From [Clostridium] aerotolerans DSM 5434 (lineage in GTDB: Bacteria; Bacillota; Clostridia; Lachnospirales; Lachnospiraceae): a stretch of 64,000 nt of DNA. Shown piece after piece: positions 16,690-25,573 of the stretch. The stretch lies in assembly GCF_000687555.1 (NCBI RefSeq), contig NZ_JHWJ01000004.1, positions 124,001 to 188,000 on the forward strand. Direction: 5' to 3'. Position 1 is the first letter of the stretch, and each line of letters opens with the position of its first letter. Both the position numbers and the translations under genes were made by a program. The notes below the pieces were generated by a model. That model was given only the letters and a program-made list of their open reading frames with translations, ran no database searches and was not told where the DNA came from.

Positions 16690-17625
16690 ATGAGTCAGGA
16701 ACACAATGAGACCGATGTGGTGGAAGAGAAAGTAGAAACCATGGCAGACTACATGGAAGAGTTAGAGGCGTCCTTTCAAAGAGTGAGAAAAGGGGACGTG
16801 CTTACAGGAACCGTTGTCAGTGTAACAGAGGAAGCTGTGTTACTGGATTTAAAATATTTTGCCGGAGGAATCATTCATAAAGAGGATATAAACGGTGATC
16901 CGGACTACCATCTGGCTACAGAAATTCATCCTGGAGATGAAATCACTGCAACAGTCTTAAGACCAGATGACGGCGAAGGAAACGTTCTTTTATCCGCAAA
17001 GCTGTTAGGTGACCAGAAGGCATGGGAAACATGCAATACCCTGTTAAATGACAGAACCATCGTAACCGTAAAGGTCACAGAGATCGTAAAAGGCGGTGCT
17101 GTAGCTTATCTGGAAGGAATCCGCGGCTTTATTCCTGCTTCCAAGCTGGCAGCAGAATATGTAGAGGATTTGGAAACCTATCAGGGAAAAACCATTGAGG
17201 TTACTGTGGTTACCGCTGACGAGGAGAATAAAAAGCTCATCCTTTCCGGCAGAGAGCCTGCACTCTTAAAGCAGAAGGAAGAAAATAACATAAAAATTGC
17301 AAAGTGCCAGGTAGGGGCAGTCATGGAAGGAACCGTAGACAGCTTAAAAGACTACGGTGCATTTATAAACCTGGAAAATGGTCTGACCGGCCTTCTTCAC
17401 ATCTCCCAGATCAGCAGCCAGAGAATCAAGCATCCGGGCGCTGTATTAAAGGAAGGCCAGAAGGTAAAGGTGAAAATTCTTTCCACCGCGGATCACAAGA
17501 TTAGCTTAAGCATGAAGGCAGTCCAGGAAGATGAGGAAGCAGCGGAAGCAGTCACCTTTGATTATGAGGAAAATGGAAGTGCTTCTACAGACTTATCCGC
17601 ATTGTTAAAAGGATTAAAATTTTAG
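16690..17625 (+). CDS. Triple S1-domain RNA-binding protein (RpsA-like)
   Basis: Start set at ATG 16690 because GGAGG (16677-16681) lies 8 bases upstream; the ATG at 16675 would overlap this site. 311 residues with an acidic N-terminus and three S1 repeats: about 32-100 (GDVLTGTVVSVTEEAV), 115-185 (IRGFIPASKLAAEYVED), and 210-282 (GTVDSLKDYGAFINL, LTGLLHISQIS). Firmicute S1-like proteins of this size bind mRNA and may assist translation, though most are not true ribosomal S1. Monocistronic by spacing. Confidence 0.85.
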   Translation: MSQEHNETDVVEEKVETMADYMEELEASFQRVRKGDVLTGTVVSVTEEAVLLDLKYFAGGIIHKEDINGDPDYHLATEIHPGDEITATVLRPDDGEGNVLLSAKLLGDQKAWETCNTLLNDRTIVTVKVTEIVKGGAVAYLEGIRGFIPASKLAAEYVEDLETYQGKTIEVTVVTADEENKKLILSGREPALLKQKEENNIKIAKCQVGAVMEGTVDSLKDYGAFINLENGLTGLLHISQISSQRIKHPGAVLKEGQKVKVKILSTADHKISLSMKAVQEDEEAAEAVTFDYEENGSASTDLSALLKGLKF

Positions 17626-17664
17626 AAAGTCGGGAAAAATATATAAAATATCGGGTTTCTATGG

Positions 17665-17712
17665 TATAATATCTTTTATGAGCAGGGGCTGCCGGCGATG
17701 GCTTGCCCCTGT
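17665..17712 (+). promoter_or_regulatory. Extended -10 promoter and hairpin leader of the (p)ppGpp synthetase gene
   Basis: TGG-TATAAT (-10 at 17665-17670) gives a start near 17677. A hairpin GCAGGGGC / GCCCCTGT (17682-17712) forms close to the 5' end of the leader, ahead of the ribosome-binding site GGAGAGGGGG. No good -35 is seen. Confidence 0.5.
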
Positions 17713-17755
17713 CTCACTGACCCGTATTTCGGGCAAAGGAGAGGGGGAATGAGAA

Positions 17756-18448
17756 ATGAACGTTCCCAGTTCATTTAACCAGGTCGACCAATGGAAATCA
17801 GTGATGTTTTTGTATGACTCAGCACTAAAGGAAATCAGTACAAAAATAGAGATACTTAATAACGAGTTTGTTCATATCTATAGCTACAACCCCATCGAAC
17901 ACGTCAAATCAAGACTGAAGACGCCGGACAGCATTGTCAAGAAGCTAAAGCGCTACGGTTATGAGGTGACCATCGATAACATGGTGGAGAAGTTAAGCGA
18001 CATTGCAGGAATCAGGATTATCTGTTCCTTTACCTCGGACATATACCAGATAGCCCAGATGATCGCAAAGCAAAGTGATGTGACCGTGCTTTATGTCAAG
18101 GATTATATTAAAAGTCCAAAGCCAAACGGATACAAAAGCTATCACATGGTAGTGACCATACCCATTTATCTCACCGATGGGCCAGTGGATACCAAGGTAG
18201 AGATTCAGATCAGAACGGTAGCCATGGATTTTTGGGCAAGCCTTGAGCATAAGATTTATTATAAATTTGAAGGCAACGCCCCTGCGTATCTTCAGCAGGA
18301 GCTAAAGGCCTGTGCGGATGTGGTAAATATGCTGGACGCAAAGATGTTTTCCTTAAACCAGGCGATTCTTGAGCTGAGCGCCCAGACCCATGAAGATTCA
18401 GGGGGAGAGAAGCGGTTTAGAGAAGGGGAACTGGAAGAACAGCCATGA
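17756..18448 (+). CDS. Small alarmone synthetase (RelQ/YjbM-like GTP pyrophosphokinase)
   Basis: 230 residues, a single RelA/SpoT synthetase domain without the hydrolase or regulatory domains of long Rel proteins. Visible motifs are HVKSRLKTPDSIVKKLKRYG, DIAGIRIICSF, KPNGYKSYHM, and VEIQIRTVAMDFWASLEHK with the catalytic Glu. It makes (p)ppGpp from ATP and GDP/GTP, usually under cell-wall or stationary-phase stress. The next gene, a membrane GDPD, starts 31 bases downstream. Confidence 0.9.
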   Translation: MNVPSSFNQVDQWKSVMFLYDSALKEISTKIEILNNEFVHIYSYNPIEHVKSRLKTPDSIVKKLKRYGYEVTIDNMVEKLSDIAGIRIICSFTSDIYQIAQMIAKQSDVTVLYVKDYIKSPKPNGYKSYHMVVTIPIYLTDGPVDTKVEIQIRTVAMDFWASLEHKIYYKFEGNAPAYLQQELKACADVVNMLDAKMFSLNQAILELSAQTHEDSGGEKRFREGELEEQP

Positions 18449-18479
18449 CAGAACAATCCGCTGCAAAGAAGGTCATTCT

Positions 18480-20279
18480 ATGAGCACATTAACAAAAGAC
18501 ACCTTAAGGATTCTAAAATATAACAGGAAGAATGCGTTCTTTTTCACACTGGCATTCCGTCTGGTAACGACCACTCTATATTTATTTGCCCTGGACCGGG
18601 GCGTACTCCTGGCCCTTAATCTGGCGGGGTACAGTTATCTGACGGTTGCCAATATCAGAGATTTTCTCTTAAAGCCCTGGACCATTGTAATTCTGGCTGT
18701 TCTCATCTTTTTTGGCATCCTCATTCTCATATTTGAGACTGGCTGCTTTCTAACGCTTTTCCAGGGAATCTATTATACCAGAAAGCTAAAGCCGTGGGAG
18801 ATTTTAACAGGTGGTCTGATAAAGCTTTGGGATGAAATCAGGAAAAAGAACTGGAGACTGGGGCTTCTTATTCTGGCTAATGATACCCTGGCTAATTTAT
18901 ATCTGATCTACCGGTTCTTCACCCATATAAAGCCCGTTGATTTTGTCATGGACGAGATTCTTTCTGAGCCCCTGGGAAAGGTGATTTTAACGCTGGTCAT
19001 TATACTTCTTTTGATGGTAGTGATTCCTGGTCTTTACACCTTTCATGCCTGTATGGTGGAGCAGAAGAATTTTAAAGAAGGGTATCTTAGAAGCTGGTGG
19101 CTTTTAAGGCACAGGATTCCCAAGGTTGTATTTTTACTGTCGATCTATTACGGTGCCTTTGCGGTAATCTTAAAGCTGGTATACTCCTTCTGTGTTTTTA
19201 TTACAGCCGTGGGCGTGACCCTGTTTACGGATAACAGGCTGGCACTTGCTATTTTGCCGGCTGCCTGTGCACGGATTGACTTAGTTCTTCTTTTCTTAAG
19301 CAGCATGCTTCTTGCCCTGGGAAATTACGGGGCTTTAAGTGTCCAGTATTTCCAGTTCAGCAGCAGGGTAATGAAAAAATCAGGAAACATATCTGATTCC
19401 GGTACCCGTTTGGCAAACAGAAAGACGGCACTTATCTCCATTTCAGCGGCAACAATTTTCAGCCTGCTGACCCTGTTTCATGTAGTATATAACGGCTCAG
19501 CCATCGCTGGAGGAATTCTTGACACCGTTCAGATTACGGCCCATAGGGGAAGCTCTAAGGAGGCGCCGGAGAATACCATGGCTGCCATTAAACAGGCAGT
19601 TGCGGATTTATCTGATTACGCGGAGATCGATGTCCAGGAGACGAAGGACGGCGTTGTGGTGCTGGGACATGATTCCACACTAAGGCGGGTTGCCGGTGTT
19701 AACAGGACCATCGGTTCCTATACCTTTGAGGAGCTTCAGGCTCTTGATGTGGGTGGGTGGTTTTCCGATGAGTTTAAAGGTGAAAGGATACCATCCCTGG
19801 AAGAAGTGATGGAATACTGTAAGGGTAAGATTAACCTAAATATTGAAATCAAGGGAGCAGGAGATGACAGTCTCCTACCGGAAAAGGTGGCTCTTCTCAT
19901 AGACAAGTATCAGATGACAGAGCAGTGTGTGGTCACCTCATCAAGATTTACTTATCTTTCAAGGATTAAGAAGCTTGATGAAAAGATACGTACGGGGTAT
20001 ATCATTTCAGCCGCTTACGGCAACTATTATTCCAGTGACGACATTGATTTAATCAGCCTCCAGTCCAGCTTTGTCACGGAGCGTCTGGTGGAAGCCGCTC
20101 ACCAAAAGGGCAAGGCAGTCCATGCCTGGACGGTGAACTCGAAAAGCGAGATGGAGCGGATGAAGATGCTTTCCGTGGACAATATCATTACAGATCACCC
20201 GGTTCTTGCCAGAGAGATCATATACCGGGAGGAAGCAGCTGAGAATCTTTTGGAGTATTTAAGGCTGGTACTGAAATAG
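18480..20279 (+). CDS. Membrane-bound glycerophosphodiester phosphodiesterase
   Basis: Start at ATG 18480 (AAGAAGG 7 bases upstream) rather than an earlier ATG inside the previous gene. 599 residues. The first ~330 contain about seven to eight hydrophobic segments (the GDPD-associated membrane domain). The C-terminal ~255 form a GDPD TIM barrel: TAHRGSSKEAPENT, AEIDVQETKDG, GHDSTLRR, LNIEIKG, and VHAWTVNS near the end. Such enzymes release glycerol-3-phosphate from glycerophosphodiesters, in lipid or teichoic-acid turnover. The catalytic domain is probably extracellular, after the last membrane segment. Confidence 0.88.
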   Translation: MSTLTKDTLRILKYNRKNAFFFTLAFRLVTTTLYLFALDRGVLLALNLAGYSYLTVANIRDFLLKPWTIVILAVLIFFGILILIFETGCFLTLFQGIYYTRKLKPWEILTGGLIKLWDEIRKKNWRLGLLILANDTLANLYLIYRFFTHIKPVDFVMDEILSEPLGKVILTLVIILLLMVVIPGLYTFHACMVEQKNFKEGYLRSWWLLRHRIPKVVFLLSIYYGAFAVILKLVYSFCVFITAVGVTLFTDNRLALAILPAACARIDLVLLFLSSMLLALGNYGALSVQYFQFSSRVMKKSGNISDSGTRLANRKTALISISAATIFSLLTLFHVVYNGSAIAGGILDTVQITAHRGSSKEAPENTMAAIKQAVADLSDYAEIDVQETKDGVVVLGHDSTLRRVAGVNRTIGSYTFEELQALDVGGWFSDEFKGERIPSLEEVMEYCKGKINLNIEIKGAGDDSLLPEKVALLIDKYQMTEQCVVTSSRFTYLSRIKKLDEKIRTGYIISAAYGNYYSSDDIDLISLQSSFVTERLVEAAHQKGKAVHAWTVNSKSEMERMKMLSVDNIITDHPVLAREIIYREEAAENLLEYLRLVLK

Positions 20280-20292
20280 ACAGGAGAGAAAC

Positions 20293-20745
20293 ATGAAGGT
20301 TGTTTTACAGCGAGTAAAGAAGGCTTCCGTTACCGTAGAGGGGAGCGTTATCGGTGAGGTTAAGAAGGGCTTTCTGCTATTTATCGGCGTATCTCATACG
20401 GATACAGAAGACATTGCCAGAAAGATGGCAGATAAGATCAGTAAGCTTCGGATATTTGAAGACGGGGATGGAAAGACCAATTTATCCCTTTCCGATGTAT
20501 CAGGAGATATTTTGGCAGTGAGCCAGTTCACCCTGTATGCAGACTGCAAAAAGGGAAACCGGCCCAGCTTTACAAAGGCTGGAGGACCGGAGCATGCCAA
20601 CCACTTGTATGAATATATGGCAGAGCACTTAAAAACCAATGGCCACCGGGTGGAAAAAGGTATTTTCGGGGCGGATATGAAGGTGGAGCTTTTAAATGAC
20701 GGACCGTTTACACTGGTCCTTGACAGTGACGAGATCTGCAGTTAG
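20293..20745 (+). CDS. dtd: D-aminoacyl-tRNA deacylase
   Basis: 150 residues, full length for Dtd. Family motifs: MKVVLQRVKKASVTVEG at the N-terminus, the Ser-Gln motif in AVSQFTLYADCKKGNRP, and the Gly-cisPro-type loop near NDGPFTLVLDS. It hydrolyses D-amino acids (e.g. D-Tyr) from tRNA and recycles the tRNA. It lies 13 bases after the GDPD gene, so is probably co-transcribed. Confidence 0.94.
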   Translation: MKVVLQRVKKASVTVEGSVIGEVKKGFLLFIGVSHTDTEDIARKMADKISKLRIFEDGDGKTNLSLSDVSGDILAVSQFTLYADCKKGNRPSFTKAGGPEHANHLYEYMAEHLKTNGHRVEKGIFGADMKVELLNDGPFTLVLDSDEICS

Positions 20746-20797
20746 CAGTACGAAAAAAAACGGGCTTATGCCCCTAGAAAAGATGGAGGAATCAATC

Positions 20798-22192
20798 ATG
20801 GAGAAAACAAAGGGACAGCTATTACAGGAAGAACTGACATTTATGTTCCCTCACATTGGAAAAGTTGCACCTCAGCAGATGGAAGACGCTGAGATATTTT
20901 GTGAGGGCTACAAGCGGTTTTTAGACAATGGTAAAACAGAGCGTGAATGTGTAAGAGAAGCAATCGCAATGCTTGAGATGCAGGGCTATGTACCTTTTGC
21001 AACCGTTAAAAAATACAAAGCCGGAGACAAGGTGTATTATGTAAATCGTGGAAAGGCCATTATTGCGACCACGTTTGGAAAAGAGGGCGTGGATCAGGGT
21101 GTCCGTATCAATGGAGCCCATATCGATTCTCCAAGGCTTGACTTAAAGCCAAACCCCGTTTATGAGAAAAATGATCTGGCTTACTTTAAGACTCATTATT
21201 ACGGCGGTATCCGCAAATATCAGTGGGGAGTAACTCCTCTTGCCATGCACGGCGTAATCATTAAGAAAAATGGGGAAATCGTGGAAGTCAACATTGGCGA
21301 AAAGGAAGGTGACCCAGTTTTTTGCGTTACCGATCTTCTTCCTCATCTGGCAGCAGAGCAGAATGAGAGAAAATTAAGAGACGGATTAAAAGGAGAAGAG
21401 CTTAATATCTTAATCGGTTCCCTCCCTTATGTAGATGACGCAGATTTAAAGGATCCCGTTAAACTTCTGGCCTTAAAGCTTCTTCATGACCGTTATGGAA
21501 TTACAGAAGGAGATTTCTTACGGGCTGAGATCGAGCTGGTACCTGCTCAGAAGGCAAGTGACGTTGGATTTGACCGAAGCATGATCGGTGCCTACGGACA
21601 GGATGACAGAGTCTGCGCCTACACTGCACTCATGGCAGAAATCGATGCAGTCATGCCTCAATACACCACAGTAACCATTCTTTCAGACAAGGAAGAAATC
21701 GGTTCTGACGGAAATACAGGCTTAAACTCTGATTTCGTGCTTCATTTTATTGAGGATCTGGCTGAGATGGCAGACGTTCCGGCAAGAACTATTCTGCGCA
21801 ACTCCATGTGCTTATCCTCCGATGTGAACGCAGCCTATGACCCCACCTTCTCCCAGGTGTATGAAGAACGCAACGCCTGCTTTTTAAACAAGGGCTGTGT
21901 TCTTACCAAATATACCGGAGTAAGAGGAAAAGGCGGTTCCAACGATGCCAGCGCAGAGCTGATGGCAAAGGTAATCGCACTCATGGAAGAAGAAGGCGTA
22001 TACTGGCAGATCGGTGAGCTTGGAGCAGTTGACCAGGGCGGCGGCGGCACCATTGCCAAATACATCGCAGCCATGGATGTAGATGTTGTGGATCTGGGTG
22101 TTCCCATTCTTTCCATGCATTCCCCATTTGAGCTTTCCTCCAAACTTGATGTATACAATACATATAAGGCATTCCGAGCTTTTTACAAATAA
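20798..22192 (+). CDS. M18-family aminopeptidase
   Basis: Start at ATG 20798, 7 bases after GGAGGA (20785-20790). 464 residues with co-catalytic zinc ligands of the M18 family: GAHIDSPRLDLKPNP, YGQDDRVCAYTAL, SDKEEIGSDGNTG, SSDVNAAYDPTF and the C-terminal SMHSPFELSSK. M18 enzymes remove N-terminal (often acidic or hydrophobic) residues from cytoplasmic peptides as large oligomers. It follows dtd by 52 bases. Confidence 0.9.
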   Translation: MEKTKGQLLQEELTFMFPHIGKVAPQQMEDAEIFCEGYKRFLDNGKTERECVREAIAMLEMQGYVPFATVKKYKAGDKVYYVNRGKAIIATTFGKEGVDQGVRINGAHIDSPRLDLKPNPVYEKNDLAYFKTHYYGGIRKYQWGVTPLAMHGVIIKKNGEIVEVNIGEKEGDPVFCVTDLLPHLAAEQNERKLRDGLKGEELNILIGSLPYVDDADLKDPVKLLALKLLHDRYGITEGDFLRAEIELVPAQKASDVGFDRSMIGAYGQDDRVCAYTALMAEIDAVMPQYTTVTILSDKEEIGSDGNTGLNSDFVLHFIEDLAEMADVPARTILRNSMCLSSDVNAAYDPTFSQVYEERNACFLNKGCVLTKYTGVRGKGGSNDASAELMAKVIALMEEEGVYWQIGELGAVDQGGGGTIAKYIAAMDVDVVDLGVPILSMHSPFELSSKLDVYNTYKAFRAFYK

Positions 22193-22253
22193 CAGAATAA
22201 TTCTTGAAATTTTTGTTAATTTCTGCAAAATGCTTTTTTTCCCATGCCCAATA

Positions 22254-22262
22254 TGGTATAAC
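22254..22262 (+). promoter_or_regulatory. Extended -10 promoter of the foldase lipoprotein gene
   Basis: TGG-TATAAC, an extended -10, about 54 bases before the ATG. A T-rich stretch occupies the -35 position. Confidence 0.45.
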
Positions 22263-22315
22263 AAACAGGAAGTGTTTTTCCTGTTAATCATTAAAATAGA
22301 AAGAAAAAGGATTGT

Positions 22316-23413
22316 ATGATGAAGAAAATTTTTAAAGTATGCATGTGCGGTATGGTTGCCGCCACCCTTATTTCCGGCTGTTCCAAAAAAGATGTAAAAG
22401 AAACGACACAAGCAAGCACAGAAGCTACCGAGTCCTCTGCACAGGAAACCGTGGCAACACAGGACTTAACTAATATTGATAACGGTAAAGTAACTCTTGG
22501 AGAGTATAAAGGAATCGAGGTCAAAAAAGATCCTGTTGAAGTGACTGACGAAGAGATCCAGCAGGCCATTGACCAGGATCTGGCAGCTCATGAGAAAAAA
22601 GTTGATGTTGACCGTGAAGTTAAGGACGGAGATGTGGTCAATATCGATTATGCCGGCACCAAGGATGGCGTTGCATTTGACGGAGGCACAGCAAAAGGCT
22701 ATGACCTTACCATTGGCTCCAACCAGTTTATTGAAGGATTTGAATCCGGACTGATCGGCGCTAAAAAAGGAGACAAGGTATCCTTAAATGTAACATTCCC
22801 TGAAAACTATCAGAACAAGGACCTGGCAGGAAAGCCGGTTGTGTTCGAAGTTACTGTGAATTCCGTACAGGAGAAACAGCTCCCTGAATTAAATGATGCA
22901 TACGTACAGGAAAATACAAAATCAAAGACCGTGGACGAGTACAAGGAAGAGACAAAGCAGACTCTTTTAAAGAGCAAAAACGATGCAGCAGAGCAGAAGG
23001 TTAAGAATGACATTTATACAGCCATTTCAGCTAACTGCAAGGTGGAACCAGAGCAGAAGGCCATTGATGCCAATTATGATAACCTGATTGCAAGATACAC
23101 CAACCAGGCAGCTGCTTACGGTATGGATTTCACTACCTTTATCACCGCATTTACCGGCATGAAAGAGGAAGACTTTAAGACCGCTGCTAAGACACAGGCA
23201 GAAGAGATCGTAAAGCAGAGACTGATCGTCAATGCCATTGCTGAAAAAGAGAAACTCGCTGTGACCGATGATGACCGGAAAGAAGTTGCGACTGAGTTAG
23301 GATATGAGAGCCCAGAAGAGCTGATTAAGGCAGAAGGACAGTTTGAAGTAGACGATTATGTGATGAATAACAAGGTAATGGAATACTTAATGCAGAACGC
23401 AGTGATCAAATAA
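22316..23413 (+). CDS. Exported trigger-factor-like FKBP peptidyl-prolyl isomerase lipoprotein
   Basis: 365 residues. Lipoprotein signal with lipobox ISGC (Cys near residue 22), then a Thr/Glu-rich linker. An FKBP-type domain follows (about 95-185: DGDVVNIDYAGTKDG, IGSNQFIEGFESGLIG, DKVSLNVTFPENY). The helical C-terminal arm domain resembles that of trigger factor (LPELNDAYVQENTKSKTVDE; DFKTAAKTQAEEIVKQRLIV). The ribosome-binding N-terminal domain of trigger factor is absent and replaced by the export signal. It likely folds secreted proteins on the outer face of the membrane, comparable in role to PrsA. Confidence 0.85.
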   Translation: MMKKIFKVCMCGMVAATLISGCSKKDVKETTQASTEATESSAQETVATQDLTNIDNGKVTLGEYKGIEVKKDPVEVTDEEIQQAIDQDLAAHEKKVDVDREVKDGDVVNIDYAGTKDGVAFDGGTAKGYDLTIGSNQFIEGFESGLIGAKKGDKVSLNVTFPENYQNKDLAGKPVVFEVTVNSVQEKQLPELNDAYVQENTKSKTVDEYKEETKQTLLKSKNDAAEQKVKNDIYTAISANCKVEPEQKAIDANYDNLIARYTNQAAAYGMDFTTFITAFTGMKEEDFKTAAKTQAEEIVKQRLIVNAIAEKEKLAVTDDDRKEVATELGYESPEELIKAEGQFEVDDYVMNNKVMEYLMQNAVIK

Positions 23414-23437
23414 TTAAATTCAACAGGAGGAACCTTT

Positions 23438-24022
23438 ATGCAGCTGTTAAAGGACAGAATACGTAAGGATGGCAAGATTAAATCCGGTGACGTACTTAAG
23501 GTAGATAGTTTTTTAAATCACCAGATGGATATTAAGCTGTTTGTTGAGATCGGAAAAGAGTTTAAAAGACGCTTTGCTGATTGTGAAGTCAATAAAATCT
23601 TAACGATTGAGGCCTCTGGGATCGGAATCGCCTGTATCGTTGCCCAGTATTTTGAAGTGCCGGTAGTATTTGCCAAAAAATCAAAGACAAAGAATATCGC
23701 AGGTGACGTTTACACCACACAGGTGGAGTCCTTTACCCATGGAAGAACGTATGATGTCATGGTATCCAAGGAATTTCTTGGGGCAGGAGACAAGGTGCTT
23801 TTAATTGATGATTTCCTAGCCAACGGAAAAGCCCTGGAAGGACTGGCTGCTATTGTAAAGGATTCCGGCGCTGAGCTTATTGGCGCAGGTATCGTAATTG
23901 AAAAAGGCTTCCAGCCGGGAGGTGACCGGTTGAGAGCAGAAGGTGTTAAGGTGGAATCCCTTGCCATCGTTGAACGTATGGACGAGACCACCGGTACTAT
24001 TTGTTTCAGAGGTGACAAATGA
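23438..24022 (+). CDS. xpt: Xanthine phosphoribosyltransferase
   Basis: 194 residues. N-terminus MQLLKDRIRKDGKIKSGDVL and PRPP-binding loop VLLIDDFLANGKAL are typical of Xpt. LTIEASGIGIACIVAQYF and PVVFAKKSKTKN also match. It converts xanthine plus PRPP to XMP in purine salvage. The 24-base gap to the previous gene leaves no room for the purine riboswitch often found before xpt. It overlaps the HAD gene by 4 bases. Confidence 0.93.
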   Translation: MQLLKDRIRKDGKIKSGDVLKVDSFLNHQMDIKLFVEIGKEFKRRFADCEVNKILTIEASGIGIACIVAQYFEVPVVFAKKSKTKNIAGDVYTTQVESFTHGRTYDVMVSKEFLGAGDKVLLIDDFLANGKALEGLAAIVKDSGAELIGAGIVIEKGFQPGGDRLRAEGVKVESLAIVERMDETTGTICFRGDK

Positions 24023-24816
24023 ACGAAAGACAGAAGGCGCTGTTCTTTGACATAGACGGCACGCTGTTTTCTGAAATCAACCGGAATGTTCCGGTAAGCG
24101 CCAAGGAGGCCATTGATCAGGCCAGAAAGAATGGTCATCTGGTATTTATCAATACCGGAAGGACCTACAGCCTGATCGGCCCTGTAGCGCGTATGGTGGA
24201 AGTAGACGGCTATTGCTGCGGTTGTGGCACCAGAGTTGTGGCAGGGGAGGAGATTCTTTACTCCACTACCATACCCAGAAAAAGAGGCAGCGAAATTAAG
24301 CAGATCATCATGAGACATAAGCTTGACGGAGTACTGGAAGGAACGGAAGGCTGTTATTTCAGAAATGAAGATTCCTGGATGCCTGTAGTAGCCAAGATGA
24401 AAGACCAGATGATAAAGGAAGGGAAAGTTTCCTCCTTTGGCTGGGATGAGGATTGCTACGACTTTGACAAGTTCTTTGTCCTGTCAGATGAAAACAGCGA
24501 TATCAAAGGATTTCACCAGGCATTGGAAGATGATATTGATATCATTAACCGAGGGAATGGCTTCTATGAATGCGTTCCAACCGGACATACCAAGGCGACT
24601 GGCATTGAGCTGATTATGAAGCACTATGATATTGATCTATCCGATGTCTACGTGTTCGGTGACAGCACCAATGACCTTCCCATGTTCCAGTTTGCTAAAA
24701 ATTGCGTACTGATGGGACATCACAGCGTGGAGCTGGAGCCGTATGCTACCTTCTTTACAAAGAATGTGGAAGATGATGGCGTGGCTTATGCGATGAAGAA
24801 GCTTGGACTTATTTGA
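24019..24816 (+). CDS. Cof-type HAD-superfamily phosphatase
   Basis: 265 residues. HAD motif I FFDIDGTLF (nucleophile Asp), motif II FINTGRT, and motif IV VFGDSTNDLPMFQFAKN, with a C2-type cap between. Cof-type enzymes dephosphorylate sugar phosphates or nucleotides/PLP; the exact substrate is not predictable. Translationally coupled to xpt through ATGA, suggesting possible action on nucleotide metabolites (inference). Confidence 0.85.
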   Translation: MNERQKALFFDIDGTLFSEINRNVPVSAKEAIDQARKNGHLVFINTGRTYSLIGPVARMVEVDGYCCGCGTRVVAGEEILYSTTIPRKRGSEIKQIIMRHKLDGVLEGTEGCYFRNEDSWMPVVAKMKDQMIKEGKVSSFGWDEDCYDFDKFFVLSDENSDIKGFHQALEDDIDIINRGNGFYECVPTGHTKATGIELIMKHYDIDLSDVYVFGDSTNDLPMFQFAKNCVLMGHHSVELEPYATFFTKNVEDDGVAYAMKKLGLI

Positions 24817-24844
24817 GAATGTAAATTAGTTAACTTTAAGCGAT

Positions 24845-24897
24845 AAGGGGCTGTTTCGAAATAGATGAATCATCTATTTTGCAACAGCTCCTTTTTT
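24845..24897. terminator. Bidirectional terminator, copy A of a duplicated hairpin
   Basis: A 22-bp stem (19 paired) with left arm starting GGGGCTGTTTCGAAATAGAT and right arm ending GCAACAGCTCC, followed by TTTTTT. It separates the convergent HAD and DUF6323 genes. A close relative of this hairpin recurs at 25574-25626. Confidence 0.8.
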
Positions 24898-24928
24898 ATG
24901 ATACAATCCATATCCATATAGTCTCCCA

Positions 24929-25471
24929 TTAATCCCAAAAGATTTCTTTTAAGACCTCCAGATATAACTCCCTGTCCCAACGTGTTACCTCATCGAACTG
25001 GCTGAATTCTCCGCTGCCGCCAGTTTGTTTATAACCGCGGTAACCTGCTCTGATAGCTTCTGTGAATTTCTCCAGACAAGTACCGGCAAGATATTCTAAG
25101 TCACCGGTACAGACCTCTTCAAACTGCTCTTTCATAAAGGTAAACAGTTCATCGTCAGTTAAGTTATCCTCCGATTCATTCTTGAACTGATAAAAGATAT
25201 CCTGGAGTTCGGTCAGCGTCTGCATGTAATTATCCTGCGTAATATACTGGGAATCACAGAAGTGGTATATAAGCTTTGGAAGAATTCCTTCCCCGAATTC
25301 CACCCTCTGGGTATTCTTAAGACTGTCATTTCTAAGTGCCACTAATTCCTTAGCCTCTTCATAGGATAAAGACAGGCCGAAGCTTTCTGTTTTTTCATTC
25401 ACTGCCAGAACTGCGGTTATTTCAGCCTCCTGCTTTTTAAGCTGCATTAATTCGAGTAAATTGTCCTCCAT
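24929..25471 (-). CDS. DUF6323-like protein of unknown function
   Basis: Start set at the ATG at 25471 because AAGGAGG lies 7 bases upstream; an earlier in-frame ATG lacks a site. 180 acidic, mostly helical residues without membrane segments or recognised catalytic motifs. The segment FGLSLSYEEAKELVALRN followed by VEFGEGILPKLIYHFCDS resembles the DUF6323 family of Lachnospiraceae. Function unknown. Flanked on both sides by copies of a related hairpin. Confidence 0.6.
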   Translation of the reverse strand: MEDNLLELMQLKKQEAEITAVLAVNEKTESFGLSLSYEEAKELVALRNDSLKNTQRVEFGEGILPKLIYHFCDSQYITQDNYMQTLTELQDIFYQFKNESEDNLTDDELFTFMKEQFEEVCTGDLEYLAGTCLEKFTEAIRAGYRGYKQTGGSGEFSQFDEVTRWDRELYLEVLKEIFWD

Positions 25472-25531
25472 AAATAATCCTCCTTCAAGATGGTATCTCA
25501 TTATAGGGCAGCTTCCAACCTATTACAAGAC

Positions 25532-25560
25532 TTGAAAAAATCGAGATTTTATGGTAATAT
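25532..25560 (+). promoter_or_regulatory. Promoter reading into hairpin copy B
   Basis: TTGAAA (25532-25537), 17-base spacer ending TGG, TAATAT (25555-25560). Transcription would begin near 25567, only a few bases before the hairpin at 25574. Confidence 0.55.
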
Positions 25561-25573
25561 ATATATACAGGAA

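Noticed and set aside
17304-17504. Overlapping alternative-frame ORF within the S1-domain gene
   Set aside because: Lies wholly inside a well-supported gene and lacks its own signals; a frame shadow, as are most short ORFs opposite the large genes.
20756-20775. GGGC-ttat-GCCC mini-hairpin after dtd
   Set aside because: Only 4 bp and the A run is on the 5' side; not a plus-strand terminator.
23414-23437. Purine riboswitch before xpt
   Set aside because: The gap is only 24 bases and follows directly on the lipoprotein gene; no room for the aptamer.
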